Source of the DNA: Dinochytrium kinnereticum | Taxonomy: Eukaryota; Chytridiomycota; Chytridiomycetes; Chytridiales; Chytridiaceae | Direction of reading: 5' to 3' | Assembly (NCBI GenBank): GCA_027604005.1 | Contig: JADGJT010000299.1 | Span: forward strand, 1,072 to 18,577 | Length of the DNA stretch: 17,506 nt | Shown here: piece after piece, positions 1 to 9,921 of the stretch | How the letters are laid out: each line of letters opens with the position of its first letter | How positions within the stretch are numbered: the stretch's first letter is position 1 | Position numbers and translations under genes: made by a program | The notes under the pieces: generated by a model | Told to the model about the DNA's origin: nothing | Databases searched by the model: none | Seen by the model: only the letters and a program-made list of their open reading frames with translations

Positions 1-128
1 GTGTTGCCTACCATGGTTTTCATAGAATCAGAAAACAGAAACTGAAGAATATTCTGCGACTATTATGCATTTTACACAATCGATCATGAAAAAACCACTG
101 CACATGGTTTTCTCTCCAATGGCACCAT
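1..128 (-). other. Downstream (3') flank of the HECT gene
   Basis: Follows the HECT stop codon. AT-rich; no exact AATAAA on the minus strand was seen before the window edge, and no other feature was recognised. Confidence 0.5.
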
Positions 129-1877
129 CTACAAGAACTGAAATCCCAATGATCCATGCCGCACCGCAAGCAAAAGCTTCTCCCTTAACTGAAAACACGA
201 AAGCAAAAGATTATCAGATACATGCATTCCTGACAATAAAGGTTCTTTACCTGATCTCGGGAGCTATACACAGGTAACTTTAACTGCCTTGCGCTAAGGA
301 AGGAAAAAGAAGGAGACTTGTATCAATTCAAAAGGTAATGTCTGCTTACAACCTGCTCTCACGACACAAAAATAAAGAAACAAACAAAGAAAAATAGCTT
401 ACCAAGTACTTGCAGAAGGCAACTTCCCCTCATCTCCCCCAATCGCGATGCAAAAGCTCCAATCCCCTCTCCCTACAGCAGCACCAGCAGGTGGAGGTCT
501 CAACGACCCTGTAGCAAACCTTAGCAGTGCCAACCTTTCATTCACGCTCATATCTTCCTCCAAGACGCTCCAGAACCATTCAGCAACTCTCCTGAATGGC
601 TGAGAAAGGGAGGCCAGATGCTTTGTGGCTCCTCCCATCCAGCTTTGGTAGGTTGATTCGTAGGTAGTGGTGGCTTTCCAGGCGTCAATCGAGACGGTTG
701 TTTCACCTGCGATGAGGATCTCTAACTCGGTTGGGGAGAAGTAGGAATGGTATTTTTTGGGGACGACTTCCCAAAATCCTTCCCAAAAAGGAAAAAAAAA
801 AATGTGAATATTCATCAACGCAGCAAGTGAGAGTTACAAAAACCAAAGAACGTCAATTCACCCACCTTTTAAAAAGGCCTCCCTTTTTTTCTTACACCTC
901 CCGAACCTCTCCTCAACCGCGAGCTCCACAAACCGTTTCTTATTAATATCCGTAACAGCGACCTCCTCTCCTTCATTAATGAGGGCTCTCGAAACAACCT
1001 TCCCCTCCTCCACAACGTCTATCGCAAATGTCATCCCAAGCTCCCCACCATCCTTCCCAATACAATTCTCTAACAACCAAGTGAGGTGTCGATGAAACAC
1101 AGGATCAACCCCAACAAGGTCATCCAACCCAAACTTCTCCTTCCTCCCATGATCACCAGACGAAAGCACCTTAAAAACAGCCGCACAAAGCTGAGAAGCC
1201 CCAGGAACAACCTGACCATCCAAAACGGCCAATCCAAAAACCCTACCAACATGCTTCGCCATCTCGATCCGAGGATCCCGGCCACACAAAATCTCAATCT
1301 CCCACCATCCATTCCGACAAGGTGTCTCGTCGTCCGCAAAGAATACTGTTCCGTGTCCTCCCATCCCTTCCTCCTTGTCTCTCGCGCCATCCCCTTCAAC
1401 TCCCTCCCCAAAAACACCATGCCGAACATCCACCATATCCTCGCCAAAACAACTCCAAAACTCTCTCGTAACCCCAGGCCCAATCCCCATCTCTTCCTCA
1501 AATATCGCACCAACAATACCACTTCCCATCCATCCCCCAAACCCGGGCTCCTCGTCACTGTACTCAAAATCGTTATCATCGTCTTCATCGTCATCATCGC
1601 CCCACCCCAAATCCCACAATGAAACCCCCTTTGACGCAACAGTCGGTCGAAGTCGATGAAGATGCTGCTCAACGTATCTTGATACAGAAGGATAACTTGT
1701 CAGCATCTCTTTCCCCCGGGTAACAGAAATGGAGAGGTGTGGTCGGCGGAGAGATTGGCATTCTCTTATAAAGACTGTGCGTTTGTTGTCAAAGTCGAGC
1801 AAACCCGGGATGTCTCGGACCCAGGCGAAATGAGTTAAAATCAGGGCTGGGTTGTGGCGGATGATGTCGTTGAGAAG
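129..1877 (-). other. HECT domain exons, including catalytic cysteine
   Basis: The domain begins after an LLNDIIRHNP...LLDFDNKR lead-in typical of HECT ligases. N-lobe landmarks follow: GPGVTREFW, the RVFGLAVLDGQVVP helix region, VDPVFHRHLTWLLEN, and INEGEEVAVTDINKKRFVEL. Joining AAA-G at 866 to GA at 778 restores AFLKGFWEVVP. The C-lobe then reads FSPTELEILIAG, EWFWSVL, LLRFATGS and LPSASTC, with the thioester cysteine 33 residues from the end. The final exons give ARQLKLPVYSS and LREKLLLAVRHGSLGFQFL, then TAG at 129-131. All landmarks expected of an active HECT enzyme are present. An acidic insertion (DDDDEDDDNDFEYSDEE) interrupts the N-lobe before the GPGVTREF motif. Confidence 0.93.
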
Positions 1878-4800
1878 CTATTGTGGTGGGAAAAGCGGTA
1901 ATTATTAAGAAAAGGAGTGAAAAAATAGGCCAAGGGGTATTGATTTTGAGATAGATATTGAGTTTATCCAATATGTCGCGAACATCATATCCGATACGAT
2001 ATGAAAGCCATGCGCGAAGTTCGTCCATAATACTAATAAGAAGACACATCGCTTATCTTCCTCTCTACATAAGCCTTCCCTCACGATTCTGTTACATCTA
2101 CGAGTCTTCAACCCAGCCACGAACAAACTATTACTAGCCCGCCTATAAAGCAGGCAAAACGTCACACCCTCCCCCGAAAGGATCGAAACTCAAGTACAAA
2201 GCAGCCATCCCCAAGACCATAATGAAGAGAGGAAAAAACAAACCTTATAAGTCATTGGCTTTGTCCCCAAACTCGTAACCAAAGCCCTGACAACCTTCTC
2301 CCTCCTCTTATCCCCCCCAACGCTCCTCAAAAACAGCCCATAAAGCTGTTGCGGTTTTCTCTCTAGAAGTGCAACCAGACAATCATCTTCAACATTTCCA
2401 ACCTCAGTGGCAACGTGAGCATAGAGAAGAGGGGTCCTTCAAATGGCGTATGTCAAAAAAAAAAAAAAAAAAAAAAAAGTTGGGGGGGTTGAGAAAATAC
2501 CATCCATGAAGATCCTGAACATCGGGAGCGAGGCCAAGGTCTAAAAGGTGACGGACTATTCGGGAAAGACCGTCCGCAGCGGCGAGGTGGAGAAGAGTTG
2601 AGCCTTTTGGTGCGTTTTTGTTTTTGTTTTTAGCAGGGGGCATAAATAATAAGGAATAAGAGACGGATTTGAATGTGAATTTTTTAAGGTACACCGTTAA
2701 CCCTCATTAAAGTTTAGATGGGTACAGGTTCTATCAAAAAAAGAAGGAAAAGAGAAAAGGAAGAAAAAACCAACTGGCGGCAATATTTGAGAAACAGGGA
2801 GGCAAAAAGAAAAGAAACAATCAACTATACCATGAACGTCAGTAGTGTAGCGGCTTAAACCACAGTCAAGGAGTAAGCAGACCGCCTCTAAAACAACACC
2901 TTCCTCATCCTCATGTTCTTTCACGCTACTCTCATTAACCTTCTTCATCTCGTCGTCTGCACTTCCTATTCCTCCTTCCACATTCCCAATGCCCTCCTTT
3001 TGCACTTCCTCTCCACTACCTCCTTCCGCCGTGTCTTCTGCTGCCTTTCCTTCAACCTCCACGTTATGCCCCTCGTCCTTACAACTTCCGCGATCCTCCA
3101 ATACCCCCCTTAGACCACCCTCTTCCCCATCCACACCCCAAGGCACCCCGGACCCCAAAGCATAAAGCAAAGGTGACCGAAATCCCTCGTTATCTGCAAA
3201 CTTGTTATCTCTGACATCCACGTCGACCTGAACAGTGTTGAGCGCGCGAAAATGATCAACGAGGAGGCGGAGGCATGACAGAGAGGATGGGGTGCGATTG
3301 GTGAATGTTCCGGCTGCTGCATAGTGAATTGGGCTGGAGTGTAGTTCAGTGATATGAGATAAAATCTTAGTAAAATTAAAAGTGGCGTGTCATTTCGTTA
3401 AAATGAAGTGAAATAGAACATCGTGTGAAAAAAATGGGGTGAGGGAACCGGGGGGGGGGGATTGGATTCGACTAAGCAAAGTACATAATGAAAAAAAGAG
3501 ACGAAAGATAAGAGGAAAAAAAATACCCACGTAGCCCCTCTACCGGCTGTCTTCTCCCTTACAGCCTCCTCAAAATCCCCAAAGCATCTCTTTAACTCGT
3601 TCATAACCCAGACATTCCCAGCCCTGCAAGCAACGTGTACCAGATTCTCGCACTTTCCCGTCAGAACATCTTTCAGACGCAATCCACAGGTCTCTGCCGC
3701 AACCTTAAACAAATTGAATGGCTCAACAACGACCTTCACCATCTTTCTTCCCCTCTTCTTTCGTTTTGTCATGACACGCTCATCCCCACACGTTGCATAT
3801 TCCGCGGCAAATGATAATGGCGAATGACCCGCTTGATCGGTCTTGACCAAAACCTTTTTCAACGCTCGAACCTGTTCGTCTTCGACGCCCTCCTTCCTTT
3901 TCTTTCTTCCCCTCTTACCATTCAACACAAAATCAACCAAGACTCGGCAACATTCCATCGAAAATGTCGCCGCGACATGAAAGGGTGTCACCCCATCAAG
4001 GTCAGTCGCCTCGAGATCCGCACCAGCATCCATTAACTTTTGGACAACGAGGGGTGCGCCGGCCTCGCAGGCAATATGGAGTGCTGTACGTTGGCGCGCA
4101 CGAATGTAGCGATGGCGAATGACGGTAGGAAAGGCGGATTGGGTAAGGAGGGAGAGGGAGGTAGGTTCGTCGTGGTTGGAGAGAGAGGTGAATAGAAGGG
4201 ACGAAATAGAGTCAGGTTCTAATACATCCTAATGAGAATGAATGGAAACGGATTGGGTAAATAAAAGGTAGTAGGTTCTGAAAGCATCGTTTTAAGGTAA
4301 GAAGTCAGTGCAATAGACGATAGTTGGTTTGTTTTCATCAATGCGAATAATAAAAAAAGGAGATCTTAGTGGGGTTTCTTTTCTTACCTTGATCGGCCGA
4401 CAAATGTGGCAAACAAACTTCTTGCGCGAAGCTGACTTGAAACACCTAGAATGGCACCACCTCCCACATTCAATCTTTGAGCACTGAAACTTCTTCCCAG
4501 TAAAATGACTGACGTTCTCCTCTTTTGCCCCACAAACACAATCGAAAACAGCGTCTTCATCCACGTCCGATTCCTTATCCGAAACTATAAACCCATCAAG
4601 GTCACTCTCATCTTGCAAGTCGTCATCCCTTAAGTATAATTCATTTTCCTCGTCCTCATCGTCCTCATCCTCCTCTTGAGACCGATCCAGCAGGTTAAGA
4701 ACCTGGCTATGATGAGCCAGTTTAACAGTCTCCGTGTTTTGGATTCGTCGGGACCTTCGAGATGGCGATGAAGCATCTTTAATTATATTCTCTTCCTTGA

Positions 4801-5897
4801 CTTGAGATAGGGGGCTTGGAATAGGTTCGCCACGCCTACGAAGTTTCCGCGGGGTGACGAGTTGGGGATTCTCCTCAGGAGCAGGTTCGCAGGAATCTGG
4901 GGGTGTTGCGTCCTTCGCAGGGGGCATTTTTTTGATCGGTTGCATCTCTTCAGAGTCCGAGTCCACAATTAAAGATTGTTTTCTTCTGGTGAGCCTGGGA
5001 GCTGATCTCTCTGATTCAGATAACTTCGATTCCGTAAAAGCTATCCAAGAGGTCGAATTCTCTGAAGGTAATGACATTGTGCTGTCAGCTATAGTGGTAG
5101 GGAGAATGCTATCTTTCTTGTTGACCTCGGTCGTTCCATCCATGATTAATTCAGCATCAGATTCATCGTCATCAACCAAAACCCTGCTCCTCTTTTTGAT
5201 CCTCTGGGAAGAAGCAACCAGCTCGTCAGCGGAATCATCCGAATCCACTGCAAGTTTACGTTTAGGTTTCCCCTCATTCTCCTCGTCGTCACTCATCAGT
5301 TTCTTCCTTTGCCTCAGAGGACGATTGTTTGCCACAAGCTCCTGCTCAGATTCATCGGACGGTGCAGGCACAAATCCGTCGTCTCCCTCCTCGTCTTTGT
5401 CAGAAGCCTCCTCTTCAACCTCCTCGTCATCATCCGCAATGAAGTCATCATCGGATGACATACCATACTCCAGCTCGTCAATTCGCTCCTGTCGGTATGA
5501 GTTTCGCTCATATATGAACTTGCTTGCGGCTCTTCCACCTTGGTAGCTTCGGCTTGAAGCAGCCAAATAATCAGCTATCAAATGCAGAGAAGGCAGCAGG
5601 AATCCAAGGCAGCGACAGGAGCCATCATGCATTCACTCACCTAGGCCTCGAACGCGATGCACTCTCCCCGCGGTTCTTGTTCCTCCCATTAGCTCTCGGC
5701 TCCTCCTCCTTATCCTCCTCCTCCTCCTCCTCCCCCTCCTGACCTTCCGCCACCGTCGCCGGCCTGTTCTTCCGCTGCTCATCCCACTGCTGCCGTCTTT
5801 CCTTCAAGGCCGAGAGCGACGACTTCCATGCCTCAGGCTTCTTCCGGGTCCGAGTCCGTCTGGTGCTGGCGATGGCCTCGCTGTCCTTTCGCGGCAT
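129..5897 (-). CDS. PHD finger-ankyrin-HECT E3 ubiquitin ligase (multi-exon)
   Basis: Predicted HECT-type E3, which would take ubiquitin from an E2 onto its own cysteine and pass it to substrates. Exons read from matching splice phases and domain continuity: 5641-5897, 4388-5552, 3531-4228, 2831-3333, 2501-2603, 2244-2436, possibly 1998-2105, 866-1877, 403-778, 251-293 and 129-188. The sum is divisible by three with or without the uncertain exon, giving 1,505 or 1,469 residues. Order: charged N-terminus (1-423), C4HC3 PHD finger (424-474), about eight ankyrin repeats (roughly 490-935), HECT domain to the C-terminus. The start is the ATG at 5895-5897 (MPRKDSEA); the open frame further upstream has no ATG. 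Ankyrin plus HECT recalls animal HACE1, but HACE1 has no PHD finger, so I give no symbol. HECT and ankyrin identity is nearly certain. Fusion to the PHD part is well supported but rests on one intron. Confidence 0.75.
1998..2105 (-). other. Uncertain internal exon of the HECT gene
   Basis: Between the end of the last ankyrin exon (2244, phase 0) and the HECT lead-in exon (1877, phase 0) lie 366 bases, longer than any other intron in the window. A 36-codon exon (TRRCNRIV...AHGFHI) with an acceptor after TTGAAG and donor GTATCG fits both phases. Splicing 2244 directly to 1877 also keeps frame. Other frames here are open as well (a different reading gives MDELRAWLSYRIGYDV), so this exon is only a candidate. 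Confidence 0.3.
2336..4228 (-). other. Ankyrin-repeat block
   Basis: Ankyrin repeats form stacked helix pairs used for protein binding. Recognisable repeat starts, in order, are RTALHIACEAGAP, VTPFHVAATF, HSPLSFAAEYAT, ENLVHVACRAGN, ATPIHYAAAG, RSPLLYALGS, STLLHLAAADGL and WTPLLYAHVA. Several are completed only by splicing: GAT plus PIHYAA across 3530-3334 (donor GTGGGT), DVHG plus STLLHLAAADG across 2830-2604, and DLHG-W plus TPLLYA across 2500-2437. These rebuilt motifs are strong evidence for the intron calls. Two long polar insertions separate repeats: a lysine-rich one (GKRGRKKRKEG) and a glycine/glutamate-rich one in exon 2831-3333. The block sits between the PHD finger and the HECT domain, the usual place for substrate recognition. 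Confidence 0.88.
2455..2478. repeat. 24-base A homopolymer (T on the coding strand) in an intron
   Basis: An uninterrupted run of A on the plus strand lies inside the intron 2437-2500 of the HECT gene, acting as an extreme polypyrimidine tract upstream of the acceptor. A run of 11 G at 3450-3460 lies in another intron of the same gene. Length may be inexact because of sequencing error. Confidence 0.85.
4388..4540 (-). other. PHD-type zinc finger
   Basis: The sequence gives CVC, then QCSKIEC, GRWCHSRC and FVCHIC. This is a C4HC3 pattern, with the conserved tryptophan before the Cys-His pair and about 50 residues in total. Such fingers commonly read histone H3 tails; the ligand here is not known. 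It is preceded by a very acidic stretch (RSQEEDEDDEDEENELY and DLDGFIVSD). The finger ends at CRPIK, immediately before a strong donor GTAAGA at 4387. Confidence 0.88.
4947..5317 (-). repeat. Degenerate basic/acidic protein repeats in the PHD-HECT N-terminus
   Basis: Four related segments follow one another: RQRKKLMSDDEENE, KRKLAVDSDDSADEL, KKRSRVLVDDDESDAEL and RRKQSLIVDSDSEE. Each has a cluster of K/R, a short aliphatic stretch, then an acidic-serine run. The S-D/E-E content resembles casein kinase 2 target sites and the basic clusters could serve as nuclear localisation signals. Both are inferences from composition. Confidence 0.6.
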
Positions 5898-6007
5898 CGG
5901 CTTTGTACCACGCGTGGTGGTGAGTTGTCCATCGACCAAAGTCCTGCCCTGCGCGAACAACGAAACAACGGCGAACAACCGTCTGCAGGTTGGGCGGAAG
6001 CTGTGCT

Positions 6008-6091
6008 CGACCGCTGTCGCATCTGAGGAGGCGACCCGTGATGCTCTGGGGATTATCGACCGCTATCGCGTTGGAGGAGGCGAGCGCTGAT
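6008..6091. repeat. Direct repeat, two 35-base copies 49 bases apart
   Basis: Copies at 6008-6042 and 6057-6091 share 28 of 35 positions, including CGACCGCT at the start and GAGGAGGCGA in the middle. The second copy runs into the palindrome. Placement in the HECT-side promoter suggests duplicated protein-binding sites, by inference only. Confidence 0.75.
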
Positions 6092-6105
6092 CGGATCAGC
6101 GCTCG
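6081..6105. repeat. Perfect 25-base palindrome (12-base arms)
   Basis: CGAGCGCTGATC, a single central G, then GATCAGCGCTCG. The arms are exact reverse complements. It could be a dimeric transcription-factor site or form a hairpin in the HECT leader RNA. It does not look like a terminator, as there is no adjoining T run. Confidence 0.9.
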
Positions 6106-7601
6106 GCGCGGCCGGAACTGCCCTTGATCGTGTTATCTACCACGGCTGCATGCTCCACAACCCTATCGCACCTTTATCGAAGACTTACGGCTGGACTTTG
6201 CGAGGAGGGGATTATGAGGTCTCGACATGGACATCGATTGGCCGAGCTTGGGTCGCGAAGGAGACAGAACCCCTCACTCTTCATTGTTGGAGACTCAACA
6301 ACTTCTTATCAATTCATCTACCTCCAGCGCCAATCTTATGGTGTACTGGTTCAGCTTTTTATTCAACCAGCCAGTATTTTACTTTTATTCAAATTGATCT
6401 GGCGGTTATGAAGCATCTGTAGGTGGATGGGCAAGTAGTTGCAAAAATGTGCATTCGTTCCGTCCTATAATAAAAAGGCGCGCTGGTTTCCCCTAATATC
6501 TTCTGAGCCAGGATCTTGATCGTGTCGAGAATCCGCAACACACGCGGAGAATGGTCAGACTATCGCCTCCTACACTGTTTTTTGTTTTTTTTGGAAAAGG
6601 AGAGATAGCACATGAGATTTTGAGGGGTCCTAGCTGCAAATCCCTAAGCTGCCGGGCGTGGAGCTCTTGGACTCTTGCGTTGGGGGAAAGCAGCCGGAAA
6701 GGTTGAGTTAAAGGATATGAAGGGGAAAAAAGGCATGGATGGCGTTAGTCGTGCCGCTGAGAAAAAAGTGATTTGTGGTCTTATCCTTGCAGCGTCGATC
6801 TTTTTCATTGTTTGAGAGCAGCGCGTTCTCAAGTAAGGAATTATCAGGTGCTGCAGTTCGTCGGGAAAGGGCCCCGCCTGTGCACCCCCTCAACCTCAGG
6901 CGCGGACAACCCACGGCAGGGATCTCTTCTGCTCTGTTCGCTCTGTTGGCTCGGTTGGCCTTACGGGGCACAGGGAAAAAACAAGAAATAATTAGAGGGA
7001 TTTTCATGGCGGTGTTTGAATTCTCTGAGTTTCAATGTTTGTTGTTATGTTTGCGCGTCGATCTTGTGCCCACAACAACCTGAAGCAGCCAACCCCCGTC
7101 CATCGTCTGGTTGCTCTTGCCTTTCCCCGCTGGCTGTGAAATCGCCCAGACCTTCTCCCTCCCAAACAAACAATTCTCTCGCTGCTCGACCTCAGCAAGA
7201 GAAGAAAAATAGTTTGCATCCCCGACGCCTGCGCAAGCTCATCTTCCCAAACAGAACCCACCAACTCGCTAGATCCAACCCCACCCCCAGCCTCTCGTTG
7301 AGCCCTTACTGCGGCTCCTTGAGTGGACCCACGCGAGCCGCCACACCGAGAGCACTGCAGCCACAAGGGCTGGAGAGACGAAAAGCCGAGCGTGCACGTC
7401 TGCAGAAACCTTCCAACAGCTGCAAACTGTCTAAGGCAAGCGATAGTGAGGTCGAAGCCTTACGATCGGTTGACGAGAGCCTCCAGAATTAGCAATCCTC
7501 GCCTCCGCTTCTCCTCACGGGTTCGCCGTTGATCTCTCGTGCTCCCAGCCGACGAGCTTCATAACCAACGGCCTCTTTCGACAGAACTTCAAATAATATC
7601 A

Positions 7602-9921
7602 ATGGAGATGACTGGTATTGACGACTGGGCTGCTGTTCTTATCAGCGCAGGCATTGATGGCCTTAGTCACCAGCTTGAGCTGGACTTGTGGCCCTTGCCT
7701 CCTCTGCACTCGGATTCTCCTCGCCAGCAGAAATCTCAGCTGTCGTCGCCTACTCCCGCCGTTCAAGCCCAGGAGACGGGCCCATTGTCGCCCCTTCAAA
7801 CTACTCCACTACTGCTGGTCGCTCCCAGCCCACTTCTCACTTCGTCAAAAAGCGTTGCAGACAGCAAGCCGAAGCCTGACTTCTTCATGAACCTTGGTCA
7901 CCAACAGTCCACAGTCAACTCGGCATCGCAGCAAACGAACATCAACCAACCTGCACTTCAGACAACTCTCAACCAAGTAGCGGACCATAGGTCTCCAAAC
8001 AGTACCAACAAACCAAACCACTCGACTATCAACCAAACAGGCAACCACTTGCAGGCAAATCCGACCCCATACATTGAGCAGACAGTGAGTCAAGGCAACA
8101 TGGGGAGGGCAACGCACCAAACCAATGCGGTGCACCACTCGAGCATGATGCAAGGAACACACGGCGGCATGACAAGTCAGGGCGGCCAGAACCTCAACCA
8201 TCAGCAGCACAACGTTAGGATGCAGAATACACTTGTCGCCACCAACAAGTACGCGCGAAAGCCTAAACTTCCGGACTACAAAACCGATTCTCCCAATTCC
8301 GATAAGCAGTCTAAGTCGAGGAAGAGGGTGAACATCGCAAAGCCTGCAGTGAACGATGTTGATTTTGCAAAGACTGGACCAAACAAGAAGAATCGCGGTC
8401 CAAAGGTTTGTTTTGTCGTCTGATTTATTTATTTATTTTTACTTATAAATTAACGTGCCGTTTTCGCCCATTTTCAATCCAAATGTAGCCCATGAAAATT
8501 ACGACTACGATGGAAACAGCTATTGGCAGCGAGCTTCCAACCCCCACCCCAGAGAAGCAAGGTGCACCAGCAAGATCTCCGTCTTATGAGCCGAACTCAC
8601 GTGGCCAGTCGATGTCAAACACGCCGCCCAGATCGCAAGTTTATGTTTCGGTAGACAGCCGGCAGAGGCCAATTACTCCTCCTAAGATTCAGGAGATGTC
8701 GACGCCAAACACAGAAGCTAGCACTTGGGACCCTTCGCGCAGCATGTCCTCTACGCCTAACGAGATATTTAGTCTACTGACCAACCACGAAAACCCGCTT
8801 GAAGCCGCACAGATGTCGGTTCCCCATCTAACTGATGATATCTCATCACAAGCCTTTTTTTCGGACAATACCTTTTCCGCTCCTGTGGACACAGGATTTG
8901 AACTCTTCTCTCCCACGCTATCATTAAGTAACTTTTCAACATCCAACATTTCGCAAGGGCACAACATTCCTCATGGAACTCCAATCCAACCGGGATTCCC
9001 AGACTCAATCCACTTTAACCCGTTTAACCTGAACTCTGAGGCGTTGGGCTACGGAGTAGCCAATGCAGCTATGACCGCAAACATGACAAACGTTGATCCT
9101 TTTTACTATGACTATCAGAACGACTACATCAACCATGGGGTTGCAGCTGTTGCAGCGGAGGGAATGGCGAATCAGTTCCACACAAATCTTTCTCAGGTCT
9201 TCCTACCTCTCGACGACCTGTCCCCAAGATATGACGGTGGAATGAGCAACACTTTCAGCCACGCTTCTAGCCTCCGATGCGGTGCCGAGGATCTCACTCT
9301 CATGGATTCGTCCAACATGGGTATCAGCGTCAACCCCATTACCCTCATCGCAACCACCCCAACCCACCAGACCAATATCATGCAGCAGAAGGCGATGAAC
9401 GCCGGGATGATTCAAAGTCACCAATCTATCTCTATGTCAAACTTAACTGGGGTTCCTAACGGTACCATGGTTATGGGTGATCAGCAGCCTGATGCTTCTG
9501 GCTCTTCGACGATGCCTCGCAAGAGGGGCCCTGGCGGAGGCGGTAAGAAGAAGACGGGAACAAAGGGCGTCAAGAATGGTGGTGTTGGAGGTACTAAGAA
9601 GGCTCCGGGAAAGCACCGACCCAACTTCCCTCAGGAAGTTGTTAATGAGCTTACTGAGTGGTTTATGAAGAACATGGGAAACCCTTACCCCGCGCAGAAC
9701 GTCAAAGAGGCCTTTGCTGGTCGCACTAGCCTGTCTCTGAAGCAGGTGAGCTAAATATTCCTTTACAATCTTGCTTTGTGGCACATGTCATTTATTTGTG
9801 CAAATTATTGACCACCTTTTCTTTGCAGGTCAATGACTGGTTCATCAATGCTCGACGAAGGAAGATGGGCCTGAAGCCGGCGGAGCTCCCTAGCCAGACT
9901 AGCCAAATCGGTCAAACGTGA
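7602..9921 (+). CDS. TALE/KN-class homeodomain transcription factor
   Basis: Nuclear DNA-binding regulator. Exons 7602-8405, 8489-9745 and 9829-9921, all phase 0, give 717 residues. The donors are GTTTGT and GTGAGC and the acceptors TGTAG and TTTGCAG. The start is the first in-frame ATG (MEMTGIDDW); the frame runs open further upstream but only with GTG. The homeodomain lies at residues 643-701 and has the three-residue loop extension (NPYP) and helix 3 VNDWFINARRRKMG that mark the TALE superclass, most like the homeobox_KN family. It is preceded by a glycine/lysine-rich basic linker containing PRKRGPGGGGKKK, which could add non-specific DNA contact. The N-terminus is rich in Q, N, S, T and P (many NQ and TP pairs) and looks disordered; DDWAAVLISAGIDGL near the start could be an activation segment. 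The protein ends 16 residues after the homeodomain. Target genes are unknown. Confidence 0.92.
9611..9870 (+). other. TALE homeodomain (split by an intron)
   Basis: Begins KHRPNFPQEVVNELTEWF, continues through NPYPAQNVKEAF, and is split after LSLKQ by the intron 9746-9828. Helix 3 resumes as VNDWFINARRRK. Trp48, Phe49, Ile50, Asn51 and Arg53 are all present. Position 47 is Asp, where TALE proteins normally have Asn. Confidence 0.92.

Larger units (their letters stand above)
5898..7601. promoter_or_regulatory. Divergent promoter and 5' UTR interval between HECT and homeobox genes
   Basis: 1.7 kb between two head-to-head genes. No convincing conserved coding sequence was seen; the short open frames match no family I recognise. 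The half next to the HECT gene (5900-6120) is GC-rich and holds a direct repeat and a perfect palindrome. A TATAATAAAAA sequence at 6466-6476 could serve a plus-strand start. Bases 7030-7600 are probably homeobox-gene leader. This leader holds an upstream ATG at 7034 that opens a 34-codon frame. Confidence 0.55.

Noticed and set aside
1086..1659. Plus-strand frames over the HECT exon
   Set aside because: Antisense shadows of a strongly conserved HECT N-lobe.
4854..5546. 230-codon plus-strand frame rich in serine
   Set aside because: It is the antisense of the acidic N-terminus of the PHD-HECT protein; D/E codons read backwards give Ser codons. No independent features.
6150..6422. 90-codon plus-strand frame with an ATG in the divergent promoter
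   Set aside because: No family, domain or splice context recognised; a frame of this length is expected by chance.
7016..7492. 158-codon plus-strand frame upstream of the homeobox gene
   Set aside because: Pro/Ser/Arg composition typical of a leader; no conserved motif and no good join to the homeobox exon.
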